Both the position numbers and the translations under genes were made by a program. Source: Synechococcales cyanobacterium GL140_1_metabinner_5_sub (GTDB lineage Bacteria > Cyanobacteriota > Cyanobacteriia > Cyanobacteriales > Chamaesiphonaceae). Taken from it: a stretch of 64,000 nt of DNA. The DNA lies in NCBI GenBank assembly GCA_025359065.1, contig JANYHM010000080.1, positions 20,302-84,301 on the forward strand. Direction: 5' to 3'. The notes beneath the pieces were generated by a model. It had not been told where the DNA came from. It saw nothing but the letters and a program-made list of their open reading frames with translations, and searched no databases. The stretch's first letter is position 1, and each line of letters begins with the position of its first letter. This document shows, piece after piece, positions 1 to 8,636 of this stretch.

Positions 1-456
1 CTGCCAGACCCAGTCGGCCACTTCGTCTGGTAAAGAAACTAAGGCATCGGGATTTAAAATCAATAGGTTTTCATCACCATATTGGGTAACACCACTCAAA
101 AAAGCAGTGTTGGTATGACCTTGGCGGCCATAGGCTAAGTCTCGATCAATGGCTAGTTCATCTAAAACACAGACTTCACTCACTCGATCGACAATGGCAC
201 CAATTTGGAAACCACTACAATCCAGTACTATTACGGTGTCAGATGCAGTACAGACCAAGGGCGCTCTACTGATACGCCGTCGCAGGTGCATTACCGGCAG
301 CATTTTACCCCGTAGGTTAATCATGCCCAGCAAATCTGCGGGAGTTTCGGGCACTATTTGTAGTTCGGGCAATGGAAAGATTTCTAATACATGATCGGTA
401 GAAATCGCGTAATGGGCATCCTGTAAGTGACAGGTGAGATAAGATTGCTGACTCAT
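1..456 (-). CDS. CheW-like chemotaxis coupling protein (3' end cut off)
   Basis: The reverse strand is open from an ATG at 456 to the window edge, giving at least 152 residues beginning MSQQSYLTCHLQDAHYAIS. The pattern is a CheW fold: an opening beta strand, then LLGMINLRGKMLPVMHLRR, which matches the conserved G-x-x-N-x-R-G-x-x-x-P-V region, then IVLDCSGFQIGAIVDRVSEV. CheW-like proteins link receptors to a CheA kinase at the cell membrane. It lies 33 bases behind the PATAN-REC gene on the same strand, so the two are probably cotranscribed and the rest of a chemotaxis operon may continue to the left. The C-terminus is not in the window, so a fused extra domain cannot be excluded. Confidence 0.85.
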   Translation of the reverse strand, partial: MSQQSYLTCHLQDAHYAISTDHVLEIFPLPELQIVPETPADLLGMINLRGKMLPVMHLRRRISRAPLVCTASDTVIVLDCSGFQIGAIVDRVSEVCVLDELAIDRDLAYGRQGHTNTAFLSGVTQYGDENLLILNPDALVSLPDEVADWVWQ

Positions 457-489
457 AAGCCGGGGTAGATGTTTAAATAATTAATGAGA

Positions 490-1632
490 TTAATGGGCAA
501 CGGCTTTGACAATGTATTTTTCTAGCACCGGCAGCAGCTTCTCTCGATCAACTGGCTTATTTAGATAATGAGTAGAGCCAGCAAACTGTCCTCTCATTTT
601 GTCGATTAATCCATCTTTGGCAGTGACCATGACGATCGGGAGAGTTTTAAATTTACCAATGTTGCGAATAGTGCGACATAGTTCTAAGCCATCAATATCT
701 GGCATAGTTACATCTAGTAATAGCAAAGCTATCGGCATAGCGTTCAGAATATGCAGGGCATCCATGGCATTGCTAGCAAACTGCACGTTATACAGATCAC
801 CTACAGCCTTGCGGATACTAACCTGGACGATTTTGCTGTCATCTACACTTAAGATAATTGGTCGCGTATCTGTTGCGGTGGCCTTGGAAGAATTAATTTC
901 ACCGGTTTCATTGCTATTACGCAAGTGAATCCATTTATCTTGCGACCACCTGAGATAGGCTTGGGCTAATTGCAGGGGGTCTTCACCGCAACCTCCGGCA
1001 ATTTCAGAGAGTTTGAACTTGCCCGATGCCCATTTGTTTAAATGTGGTAGTATATTTTCCGAAATATTTGCTGCTTCTTCTAGGCGAATAATAGGGATGG
1101 TATTTAATGAAATTTGGGGTGCCAGCTTTCGCCACATTTGCTGACGACCAATAAAGACTTCTTCAATTTTGGCCAAGTCTAAACCGCGATGATTTTCGCC
1201 ATAGGACAAATCAAATTCGCTATGGGTGCGTTCAACTAAGGTGCCACTATAGGGTGATACACATTCAATGATGGTGGCAATCTCCATTTGCATGGCGGCT
1301 TCTAAGTCTTCCCAGCGCACCAAGCCAAATCGGGCAATGAATTCTACTAGTTCTCTTAGAGAGTCTTCGTTTTTGGTACGAGTTGAGACAATTTTAAGAG
1401 TAGATTCTAAATGCTTGAGCTTCATGCGTTTCCGCATCCAATCAGCAAACTCCAGAGGGCTAGGAATTCTTTTACCGGCGTAGGTAACTTCGCCCTGCTT
1501 AAAGGCAAAGCTATATTGCAATGGCTGCTGCCGATCGGTGATGCCATCAAAGTCCGTAATGCCAGTAAAACCTTCTGCTTTAATTTGTTTAAGGGACGCT
1601 ATTAAACCATTTGCTTTAACTTGTAATACCAC
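490..1632 (-). CDS. PATAN domain response regulator (PatA/PixG/HmpA type)
   Basis: The protein has 380 residues. The N-terminal two thirds resembles the PATAN module of cyanobacterial PatA-like regulators, starting with a DUF4388-like stretch (GFTGITDFDG, FKQGEVTYAGKRIPSP). A receiver domain follows from about residue 258: acidic pair in SVDDS, phosphoacceptor Asp at about 307 in LLLDVTMPDIDG, and Lys at about 359 in NKP. It probably acts as an output regulator of pilus motility or phototaxis. The start is GTG, chosen because AAGGGG lies five bases upstream. The CheW-like gene follows after 33 bases. It is about 19 kb from the hmp locus, so it could be the hmpA counterpart or part of a second pathway; the sequence does not decide. 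Confidence 0.85.
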   Translation of the reverse strand: MVLQVKANGLIASLKQIKAEGFTGITDFDGITDRQQPLQYSFAFKQGEVTYAGKRIPSPLEFADWMRKRMKLKHLESTLKIVSTRTKNEDSLRELVEFIARFGLVRWEDLEAAMQMEIATIIECVSPYSGTLVERTHSEFDLSYGENHRGLDLAKIEEVFIGRQQMWRKLAPQISLNTIPIIRLEEAANISENILPHLNKWASGKFKLSEIAGGCGEDPLQLAQAYLRWSQDKWIHLRNSNETGEINSSKATATDTRPIILSVDDSKIVQVSIRKAVGDLYNVQFASNAMDALHILNAMPIALLLLDVTMPDIDGLELCRTIRNIGKFKTLPIVMVTAKDGLIDKMRGQFAGSTHYLNKPVDREKLLPVLEKYIVKAVAH

Positions 1633-1929
1633 ATTAACCCCTTAGATGATGCTCGTCGCTCTGAATACCAGATCGAATGCAGTGGAAGAAACTACTAACT
1701 TATCTTTCCCCCAAAAATAGATCGAACTATCAAAATGACTGAATCTAAAATATCCAAGAGATGTTTGCAGATATTTGATTAGCTAATTAGACTAATAAAC
1801 TATAAATTTATTTCTCCGTAGAAATAGGCCGATCGATTAAACCATTAGCTCTATTCCCGAGATTGGCCCATAAGATCAGCTTAGGTTTTAGACTGTAGGA
1901 TGCAGACTTCTTAATTTTCTAGACCTAAA

Positions 1930-3099
1930 ATGCCGCCTTCACCTACATATTCACCCGATTGGCAATGGCGCTGGTGGCTGCCCGTCCCCTTATATCCCTA
2001 CAGTCAGCGTCGTACTCTACGCCGCGAAGTGATTCCCGAATGGGTGTGGGTGTTTGAGCAAATTCAGGGCGTGCTGTATGTGGTCACACCCATTCGGATG
2101 ACCGTGTTGCGTTTAGAAACTGGTGGGCTAATGGTCTATGCCCCGATCGCCCCTACTCCAGAATGTTTGAGATTACTTCAAGAGTTGGTTGATAAATATG
2201 GCTCGGTGCAACACATTATTCTTTCTACAACCTCGGGGATTGAGCATAAAGTTTTTGTTGGTTCGTTTGCCCAAGCTTGTGCCAGTGCCACTGTTTATGT
2301 GGCTCCAGGACAGTGGAGTTTTCCATTAAACTTACCGGTGAGCTGGCTGGGTTTACCCGCTCGCCGCACCCAATTGTTGACTGAAAAACAGCCTTGGGGT
2401 GAACGCTTTGACCTAGCTATTTTGGATTCGATCGAGCTGGGCTTAGGCAAGTTTGGGGAAGTAGCAGTGTTCGATCGGCGTTTTCAGATACTGTTAGTCA
2501 CCGATACAGTGATTTCAATTCCTACTACACCACCAGAGGTAGTGCAGTTAGACCCATATCCACTGCTGTTTCACGCTCGCGAATCAGCCAGTGACCCAGT
2601 AGTAGATACCCCTGATCAACGCCTAACTGGTTGGCAGCGGATTGTATTGTTCACTTTTTACTTCCGTCCCAGCATGGTAAAAATTGATAAAACGTTGGTG
2701 ATGCTGCGAGCCGCCCAAAAGGCTCCAGACAAGTCTGCTCGGGCTTTTTGGGGGCTGTATCCTTTTGATTGGCAACCCAGTTGGCAAAAATCTTTTGATC
2801 AAACCTATGATCAAGGTCGCTTAATGGTGGCACCGATTTTGCAACAGCTTATTTTGAGTCGTCAAACTCCCAAAACCCGAACTTGGGTAGAACAGGTAGC
2901 CCAGTGGGATTTTCAACAGGTAATTTCTTGCCACTTCCAAGCGCCCGTGGTTGCAAATAGTGCTGATTGGCGAAGAGCTTTTGAGTTTTTGGATGGTAAA
3001 TCACATTTACCAGGAGAAGATTTGGCTTTGCTGCGAGATATTGATGGTTTATTGAGTCGTAGTGGGGTATTGCCAGCGGTAACGGTGATCGATCGGTGA
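1930..3099 (+). CDS. DUF4336 domain-containing protein
   Basis: The protein has 389 residues. Its tryptophan-rich N-terminus and the YVVTPIRMTVLRLETGGLMVYAPIAPT region fit DUF4336, a conserved family common in cyanobacteria and plants. Parts of the family recall a metallo-beta-lactamase-like layout (QHIILSTTSGIEHKVFVGSF, FDRRFQILLVTDTVISIP), but I see no complete HxHxDH metal site, so no enzymatic role is assigned. No signal peptide or convincing membrane helix is visible. It stands alone: the upstream gene is divergent and the downstream gene is convergent across a hairpin. Confidence 0.75.
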   Translation: MPPSPTYSPDWQWRWWLPVPLYPYSQRRTLRREVIPEWVWVFEQIQGVLYVVTPIRMTVLRLETGGLMVYAPIAPTPECLRLLQELVDKYGSVQHIILSTTSGIEHKVFVGSFAQACASATVYVAPGQWSFPLNLPVSWLGLPARRTQLLTEKQPWGERFDLAILDSIELGLGKFGEVAVFDRRFQILLVTDTVISIPTTPPEVVQLDPYPLLFHARESASDPVVDTPDQRLTGWQRIVLFTFYFRPSMVKIDKTLVMLRAAQKAPDKSARAFWGLYPFDWQPSWQKSFDQTYDQGRLMVAPILQQLILSRQTPKTRTWVEQVAQWDFQQVISCHFQAPVVANSADWRRAFEFLDGKSHLPGEDLALLRDIDGLLSRSGVLPAVTVIDR

Positions 3100-3159
3100 G
3101 ATTAAAAGCTGGGTGGGATAGCAAAAAATTGCACTCGCTTTCAATTGAGATCTAAGTAC

Positions 3160-3196
3160 GAATCCCCAAGCTCTTTTTAGAGGAGCTTGAGGATTC
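3160..3196. terminator. Hairpin between convergent genes
   Basis: Arms GAATCCCCAAGCTC and GAGCTTGAGGATTC pair over 14 positions with one mismatch around a nine-base T-rich loop. It sits between the DUF4336 gene and the convergent small membrane protein gene. Neither side has a strong U tract, so it is a weak or non-classical terminator, or an RNA-stabilising structure. Confidence 0.5.
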
Positions 3197-3214
3197 ATAA
3201 CAGCCGAATTTTAC

Positions 3215-3508
3215 TTACTGGTTGCGGTGACTGGGGAAATGATAGAAGGCATAGGTATCAAACAGTGCGCCCACGATCGCGCAGACAACAGAGATGGTGA
3301 GCATTCCTTGTACCATCGAACCGTTGCCAAAAATTATTAAGAAAACGGCAATGCCTTGATTGATGCTAGCTCCTAGCCCGCCAATCCAGGGCAGGTAAGT
3401 CCAAAGCTGTAGACCGGAGCAGGCGATCGCCAACAGCAATAATGGCGCAACGAAGCTGGTGGCGACAGCTAGCAGCAGAGAGTGAGCGAAGCTAGACACA
3501 CTTTTCAT
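3215..3508 (-). CDS. Small hypothetical membrane protein
   Basis: This 97-residue protein is very hydrophobic. A first helix spans about residues 8-35 (SLLLAVATSFVAPLLLLAIA), a second about 45-63 (INQGIAVFLIIFGNG), and a third about 68-88 (MLTISVVCAIVGALFDTYAF). It has a short charged C-terminus and is probably a three-helix inner or thylakoid membrane protein. I do not recognise the family. The ATG at 3508 begins the first helix directly. It is a single gene with a hairpin beyond its stop. Codon use looks like its neighbours. Confidence 0.6.
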   Translation of the reverse strand: MKSVSSFAHSLLLAVATSFVAPLLLLAIACSGLQLWTYLPWIGGLGASINQGIAVFLIIFGNGSMVQGMLTISVVCAIVGALFDTYAFYHFPSHRNQ

Positions 3509-3651
3509 GAGTTTAAAACCAGAGGGTGGCTAAAAGGCTTTGAAGCGAAGGCTGTTGAGCTGGGAAATATGATCAGATAATAGATCCCAACAGCATTAAG
3601 CATAAGAGGCGATCGAGGGGAATGGCTGTTTTTGTGAGAAATCTTAAAACT

Positions 3652-3679
3652 TTGTTAAATTATTATGAAAGTTTATAAA
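3652..3679 (+). promoter_or_regulatory. Possible sigma-70-type promoter for the PHP/hydrolase pair
   Basis: TTGTTA and TATAAA are separated by 16 bases in an AT-rich tract within the 277-base gap before the PHP gene. The tract also holds the inverted pair AAACTTT/AAAGTTT. It would leave a leader of about 100 bases. This rests on motif matching only. Confidence 0.3.
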
Positions 3680-3785
3680 AGTACCCACTCTGCTGATCTC
3701 GTGTATTTCCTGGTTTTTTGGCCTCTCTTTTAGCTTCTGAGCCTTTGCTGCGCTAAGCTAGAGCCAGATCGGTTAACAATTCAAT

Positions 3786-4490
3786 ATGAATTTTCTTGTC
3801 ACGCCTGACTATACATCTATCGCATCAGCATTTATGGAAACGTCAACATTATCGAAGATAGAATTGCGGCAAGTTTTTCAGCAGATTAACGCTCAAAGCT
3901 GCCCTAGCCGCTATAACTTTCACATGCACACCCATTATTCTGATGGGCAGATGACTCCCGAAAATTTACTGACCCAAGCCATCTCGATCGGCTTGGAAGA
4001 TATGGCCATTACCGATCATCACAGTGTAGAAGGCTATTTACACGGCAAGCAATGGCTAGATCAGCAAGATACCAACTTGCGACTGTGGGTGGGCACTGAA
4101 ATTACTTCATATATAGATGATGTGGATATTCACATTTTGGGGTTTGATTTTGACCACGAAGCCATTTCATTAGCTCCCTATTTACGTGGAAAAGAAGCCG
4201 ATCGAGATTTCACCCCAGCGCCAAAGGTGATTGATGCGATTCATCAGGCCGGTGGTTTAGCGGTACTCGCTCACCCCTCTCGTTATAAGCTGCCAGCCCC
4301 AGAAGTAGTTGCGGCGGTGGCAGATTGGGGGATTGATGGCATGGAAGTTTATTATGCCTATCGCAACACTAACCCCTGGTTGCCAACTCCTGGCGAAACT
4401 GAGGCTAACAAAGAAATGGCCGATCGGTATGGGTTACTAGCCACCTGTGGTACTGATACTCATGGCACTAATTTATTGGTACGCATCTGA
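3786..4490 (+). CDS. PHP domain metal-dependent phosphoesterase
   Basis: The protein has 234 residues. PHP metal-binding motifs appear in order: NFHMHTHYSDGQ (His46, His48), MAITDHHSVEGY, VGTEI, VLAHPSRY and the C-terminal CGTDTHG. Family members hydrolyse phosphoesters such as nucleoside 3',5'-bisphosphates or short RNA ends; the substrate here is not known. The ATG at 3786 gives a 43-residue lead before the first motif, and an internal ATG at 3834 is also possible. Its TGA overlaps the ATG of the next gene by one base, so the pair is translationally coupled. Confidence 0.85.
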   Translation: MNFLVTPDYTSIASAFMETSTLSKIELRQVFQQINAQSCPSRYNFHMHTHYSDGQMTPENLLTQAISIGLEDMAITDHHSVEGYLHGKQWLDQQDTNLRLWVGTEITSYIDDVDIHILGFDFDHEAISLAPYLRGKEADRDFTPAPKVIDAIHQAGGLAVLAHPSRYKLPAPEVVAAVADWGIDGMEVYYAYRNTNPWLPTPGETEANKEMADRYGLLATCGTDTHGTNLLVRI

Positions 4491-5344
4491 TGGAAGTAAA
4501 GTCCCCTAAATATCGTGACTTATATATAGAGGTGGCAGGAGTTAAAACTCGCTATTGGCAAATAGGTGATCAGGGTAGTCCGTTGATTTTGCTACATGGG
4601 GGCAATGGCTCGATCGAGTTTTGGTTGTACAACGTTGCACCTTTGGCTCAGCAGCACCGGGTATATGCTTTTGATATGTATGGTTGTGGTCGGTCTAGCC
4701 AGTTGGCCAATGCCGATTACAGCTTGGCGGCTCAGGCTGAGTTTATTCGGGCTTTTGCTGAGAGTCAGGGTCTAGAAAAAATTAATTTGTTGGGTAACTC
4801 CATGGGCGGTGGTGCGGCAATGACCTTTGCGCTGATGTTTGCAGCTATGCTTGATCGACTAATTCTTTCTGCACCTCTAGGTTGGGGACAACAGATCAAT
4901 CTGGGTTTGCGGCTGCTGACGATTCCGGGGGTAATTAATTTACTGCGACCGAGCCGCGCCATGATCCCCTCGATGTTGAAATGGAACTTTGCCAACCCAG
5001 GCAACTTGCCGCCAGATTGGATCGAGAGACGTTATGAGGTGTTTGCTTTGCCCGATCGGCAAAAATCGATCGCCGGCTTGGCCCGAGCCAATATTAATCT
5101 TTGGGGAGTGAAACCCCAGGTATATCAAGAAATTATCGCTAAGCTGCCCCAGATCCAGCAGCAGACTTTGGTGATTTGGGGCGAAGCCGATCGGGTATTG
5201 CCAGTATCTCAAGCCAAAATGGCTGCCAAAATTCCTCAGCATCAATTAGAAATTTGGCCAAACTGTGGGCATCATCCGTTTTTGGAATTCCCCGATCGAT
5301 TTAACAACACAGTTTTAGAGTTTTTGAAACAGCGGATTTGTTGA
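4490..5344 (+). CDS. Alpha/beta fold hydrolase
   Basis: The protein has 284 residues and a full alpha/beta hydrolase pattern: oxyanion region LILLHGGNGS, nucleophile elbow GNSMGGG near residue 105, acid in GEADRVLP, and catalytic His in NCGHHPFLEFPDRF near the C-terminus. It is probably a soluble esterase or related hydrolase; the substrate cannot be read from sequence. The start codon overlaps the stop of the PHP gene by one base, so they form a two-gene unit. The stop lies 12 bases from the end of the convergent DUF3598 gene. Confidence 0.85.
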   Translation: MEVKSPKYRDLYIEVAGVKTRYWQIGDQGSPLILLHGGNGSIEFWLYNVAPLAQQHRVYAFDMYGCGRSSQLANADYSLAAQAEFIRAFAESQGLEKINLLGNSMGGGAAMTFALMFAAMLDRLILSAPLGWGQQINLGLRLLTIPGVINLLRPSRAMIPSMLKWNFANPGNLPPDWIERRYEVFALPDRQKSIAGLARANINLWGVKPQVYQEIIAKLPQIQQQTLVIWGEADRVLPVSQAKMAAKIPQHQLEIWPNCGHHPFLEFPDRFNNTVLEFLKQRIC

Positions 5345-5356
5345 CCATGGCCGTAT

Positions 5357-6181
5357 CTACTGCTTCTGTTCGATTACGTGGGTGGAGCTTACCCATTCGC
5401 CTTTGTCATTATAATTGCGCAGCAGGCGCTGCCGATCGGTATCTGTCACTAGCCATCCGGCTTCTACAAATACGGGGGTACGAGAATTGACCTGTAATGG
5501 GACGTTACTTGAGCCGCCATCTGGGAGCAGTAAAATTTCTCGATTGGTGTCAGTAAAGATTAGTTTATTATCTGCAATCAATGCTGTAGAAGAGATACTG
5601 CGATCGCCAAAAGTGAGGGTTTGCTGTAATTTATCAGATCCTATTTTTTGGATCTCTAGGCAAGTTTCCATCACCTCGGGGGTGCGTAAATCGGCATATG
5701 CGGTGGTGGCTTGGCCAACCCAGCGACCAATTAATCGATCAACTGTCAAAGGCGGCTGCTCTACTTGCTCGGTGTCAGCCAAAAATTCTCGAATTAGCAC
5801 CACTTTACTAAAATTGCGTTCCATATCAAACAACTGCACAAACCGCAGGCGGCGATGTTTGGCCACAAAGCCATATTCGGCGGCAAAATCTGAGACGGGC
5901 GAAATTTGGATAGTGCCCTTAGAAAAAGCGCCCGTATCAAAGAAAACATTCTGTCGCCCGATCGTCCGATATTCTTCGGTGAAATCAGCAGTAGGTGCTG
6001 AGCTATAGCCCTCCGCACTGTAGCGACGCACTCGAAATTTCACTAATTGATTTTCTGCAGAAGCTACTAAATTTAAAATGGATACGGTGTTGCTCAGTAT
6101 TTCTCCGGCAGCAGAAAATGTGGTGAAAGAACCATGCCATTCACCCAAGTTTTGTAAAAAATTTTCCCAGTTACTATTCAT
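5357..6181 (-). CDS. DUF3598 family protein
   Basis: The chosen start, ATG at 6181, gives a 274-residue protein beginning MNSNWENFLQNLGEWHGSF, which matches the usual opening of cyanobacterial DUF3598 proteins. The reading frame is open 33 codons further upstream, but that extension looks unlike the family. The protein appears to have two related beta-rich halves, each with a G-x-W-x-G opening (LGEWHGSF near residue 10, IGRWVGQA about 155 residues later). That is lipocalin-like, and some relatives bind bilins or pigments; that role is inference. It is divergent from the kinase gene across 187 bases. No signal peptide is visible. Confidence 0.75.
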   Translation of the reverse strand: MNSNWENFLQNLGEWHGSFTTFSAAGEILSNTVSILNLVASAENQLVKFRVRRYSAEGYSSAPTADFTEEYRTIGRQNVFFDTGAFSKGTIQISPVSDFAAEYGFVAKHRRLRFVQLFDMERNFSKVVLIREFLADTEQVEQPPLTVDRLIGRWVGQATTAYADLRTPEVMETCLEIQKIGSDKLQQTLTFGDRSISSTALIADNKLIFTDTNREILLLPDGGSSNVPLQVNSRTPVFVEAGWLVTDTDRQRLLRNYNDKGEWVSSTHVIEQKQ

Positions 6182-6368
6182 TATCTTTATTATTTTGGAT
6201 CGTGTAGAACAAATAACGATTGATCCCCATGTTGAAATCAACGAATCTAGCGATTCATCAATTTTACCGGGTATATCCATCGGAAAAACTGATTTTAAAA
6301 AGTCGTGTCTAATACAGTTCAGGTATCATCGCTGGTGCATAATCGACTGGTATCCTACCGGCTACCTG

Positions 6369-7325
6369 ATGAATACTATTCTTGACGGTCGTTTTCAAAT
6401 AATCAAAAAACTTGGTCAAGGAGGCTTTGCCGCAACCTACTTGGCCAGAAACCTCTCTTCTCCAGAAAAATCACCCTGTGTAATTAAACATCTTAAGCCT
6501 CGAGTACAGCATCCTCGGGTTTTACAGTTGTTTCAAGCCGAGGCCAGAGTTTTGGATTTGCTCAGCCATGGTCGTATCCCCAACAGCACGGAGTGTTTTG
6601 AGCGTAATGGGGAAATGTTTATGGTGCAAGATTTTGTTGCTGGTGCTGACCTGGGCAAACAGTATTTGCGTGGTCGTAATTGGTCGGGGATAGAGATCAG
6701 AGACTTTTTGCTGGATATGTTGGAAGTTTTGACCCACGTTCATCAGCACCACATTATCCATCGAGATATTAAGCCCGAAAATATTATTCAGCGCAGTGAA
6801 GATAATCGATATGTGTTGATTGATTTTGGGGCTGTCAAAGAGTTAAATGCCGATGAATCCAGCGCTGATGCTTTAGTTGTGGGCACTGCTGGCTATCGAT
6901 CGCCAGAACATCTGCGAGGCGAACCGGGTTTTGCTAGCGATATCTATGGATTGGGAATTACCACTATTCAGTTGCTAACTCGTACCCATCCCAGCCGCCT
7001 GACCCGAGTAGACGATAAATTATCTTGGAGAGAAAACGCTGTGGTAGCTCCAGAACTAGCCAGCATCATAGATCGGATGATTTGTCCCCAGGTAGCCGAT
7101 CGGTATCAGTCCACCCAAGAAGTTATTGCCGATTTGCAACAGTTACCCGATTCAGCCATGACCGCAGAGGCTGATCTCCCACCAGCTAAAACCAATCCCA
7201 GAGCGCCCTGGAAGCCATTGTTATTTGGCACCTTATTTACCTTCAGTCTCTTGGCTGCTGCTGGAGTTTACTGCAACTTCCAATTCACCGATTCGACCCC
7301 CCAAGGGATCGGACAACAGCTCTAA
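6369..7325 (+). CDS. Membrane-anchored Ser/Thr protein kinase
   Basis: With the ATG at 6369 the protein has 318 residues and begins at the glycine loop (GRFQIIKKLGQGGFAATY). The Hanks kinase motifs are intact: ATP-binding Lys in CVIKHLKP, HRDIKPENII, IDFGAVKEL in place of classical DFG, and GTAGYRSPEH. A single hydrophobic helix at the C-terminus (about residues 282-302, PLLFGTLFTFSLLAAAGVY) anchors it, leaving only a short tail outside. The frame is open 97 codons further upstream but overlaps the DUF3598 gene and lacks kinase features, so that start is rejected. There is no sensor domain after the helix, unlike many cyanobacterial Spk kinases. Confidence 0.85.
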   Translation: MNTILDGRFQIIKKLGQGGFAATYLARNLSSPEKSPCVIKHLKPRVQHPRVLQLFQAEARVLDLLSHGRIPNSTECFERNGEMFMVQDFVAGADLGKQYLRGRNWSGIEIRDFLLDMLEVLTHVHQHHIIHRDIKPENIIQRSEDNRYVLIDFGAVKELNADESSADALVVGTAGYRSPEHLRGEPGFASDIYGLGITTIQLLTRTHPSRLTRVDDKLSWRENAVVAPELASIIDRMICPQVADRYQSTQEVIADLQQLPDSAMTAEADLPPAKTNPRAPWKPLLFGTLFTFSLLAAAGVYCNFQFTDSTPQGIGQQL

Positions 7326-7509
7326 AATTTGTTTGGCAAAGAATCTTAAGAGAATGTGATGAAAGCAGCAGAATATTTGTAAATCGTGAGAACATTTACT
7401 TAGATAAAAAATATATTGAGTAGCATATAGCCAGCAAGAATGCCACATCAGCATCGTGTGAGTGACTGACGCGGCAAATTGCTAGGAAAACACCGAATAA
7501 ATTTAGACC

Positions 7510-7695
7510 TTAGTAAGCCAGAGTTTCTAGCGTTTCAGATAAGTAAGTTTGAATTAAACGATCGAGGTCACATCCTTCGGGCTCTTGACTAACGCTGCAC
7601 CAATGTTGAAATCCTGGGGTGTCGGCGATTACTTTTCTGAGGTCGCCCCATGTTGTAGAGGCACTAGAAGCGAGGGGAGATAAAGTTTTGCTCAT
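7510..7695 (-). CDS. Small hypothetical protein, 61 residues
   Basis: This 61-residue reading frame ends DLDRLIQTYLSETLETLAY, a C-terminus that looks like those of small cyanobacterial proteins of unknown role. Its middle, WGDLRKVIADTPGFQHW, is amphipathic. It has no cysteine pair, membrane helix or signal peptide. It is flanked by non-coding gaps of about 180 and 130 bases. It is probably real but has no assigned function. Confidence 0.55.
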   Translation of the reverse strand: MSKTLSPLASSASTTWGDLRKVIADTPGFQHWCSVSQEPEGCDLDRLIQTYLSETLETLAY

Positions 7696-7828
7696 CGTGT
7701 TTTTCGGGTAGAGGAGTTTATTGTTACCGAGATGGTAGGCTAGGGCAACCTAGGCCATGCACACTTAGCTTTAAGTATACACTCTGAGACTATACCGTGC
7801 CCAGCTTGTTGCGCCTGAGGCTGTAAGT

Positions 7829-8428
7829 CTATTCTTCCGCTCTAACTCCGGTGAAGTATTCTGGTGCATTGCCTTCAATCCATTTGATATTGCAGCCAAT
7901 GCTGGGACGCTGATTGATGTCTACCGGTTCGCCAGAAAGAGCTGCGACGATCGCGGCTCGTAAATCTTTGCCCGTTACTGGTTTGCCATTGCTGGGGCGG
8001 CTATCATCGAGTTGACCACGGTAGCATAGACGACGATCGGCATCGAATAAAAAGAAGTCGGGAGTACAAGCCGCAGTGTAATTAATGGCTGTCTGCTGGG
8101 TTTGGTCATAGCAAATCGGGTAATTTATCCCAACCGTCTTGGCCATTTCCTTCAAGCTTTCTGGCCCATCGTCTGGATACTTGACAGCATCGTTGGGGCT
8201 AATGCCTACAATCCCCAAGCCGTAATCACTGTAATCTTTGCCCAGTAAAGCTAGCTCGGTTTGAATGTGCTTCACAAAAGGGCAGTGAACGGAAATAAAC
8301 ATGACCAACAGCGCTTTTTTATCGGCAAAGCTATCGATCGAAATTGTTGCACCGCTGACCACATCGGGTAATTCAAAGGCTGGGGCGGCAGTGCCGAGGG
8401 GAAGCATAGTAGAAGCGGTGCGTACCAT
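7829..8428 (-). CDS. Thioredoxin-fold redoxin (AhpC/TSA-like)
   Basis: The protein has 199 residues. The opening MLPLGTAAPAFELPDVVSG and LLVMFISVHCPFVKH fit the AhpC/TSA redoxin superfamily. The active-site region is HCPF with Cys49; no CxxC is present, and the other visible cysteines are at about 106, 121 and in the C-terminal IGCNIKW. It is likely a cytosolic one-Cys-type thiol peroxidase or reductase-like protein. The first ATG is used, and an ATG seven codons later is possible. It is divergent from the pterin-synthase-like gene. Confidence 0.8.
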   Translation of the reverse strand: MVRTASTMLPLGTAAPAFELPDVVSGATISIDSFADKKALLVMFISVHCPFVKHIQTELALLGKDYSDYGLGIVGISPNDAVKYPDDGPESLKEMAKTVGINYPICYDQTQQTAINYTAACTPDFFLFDADRRLCYRGQLDDSRPSNGKPVTGKDLRAAIVAALSGEPVDINQRPSIGCNIKWIEGNAPEYFTGVRAEE

Positions 8429-8636
8429 GATGTCGGAAATTTTTGAGATGTGTCTCTATAAGTTACATGGGTTTGAGCTTTTTGTTAACAGCAAAATCTA
8501 TCAAAATTCTTTGGAATTCGATCCGCCGGGTTTCATTTTGCGGAAGCTCCCCGAAGATCCCAATCGGTTTATAATTCGTAACAGAGAAAATTCTTCTTTT
8601 AGCTACCTCCAAAACCCATTCCCAAGACACCCCAAA

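Noticed and set aside
5415..6008. 197-residue plus-strand frame opposite the DUF3598 gene
   Set aside because: Composition is Arg/Ser-rich, without domains, and it fully overlaps a recognised family gene.
6078..6368. N-terminal extension of the Ser/Thr kinase
   Set aside because: These codons lie over the divergent DUF3598 gene and the promoter gap; the kinase fold starts right after the ATG at 6369.
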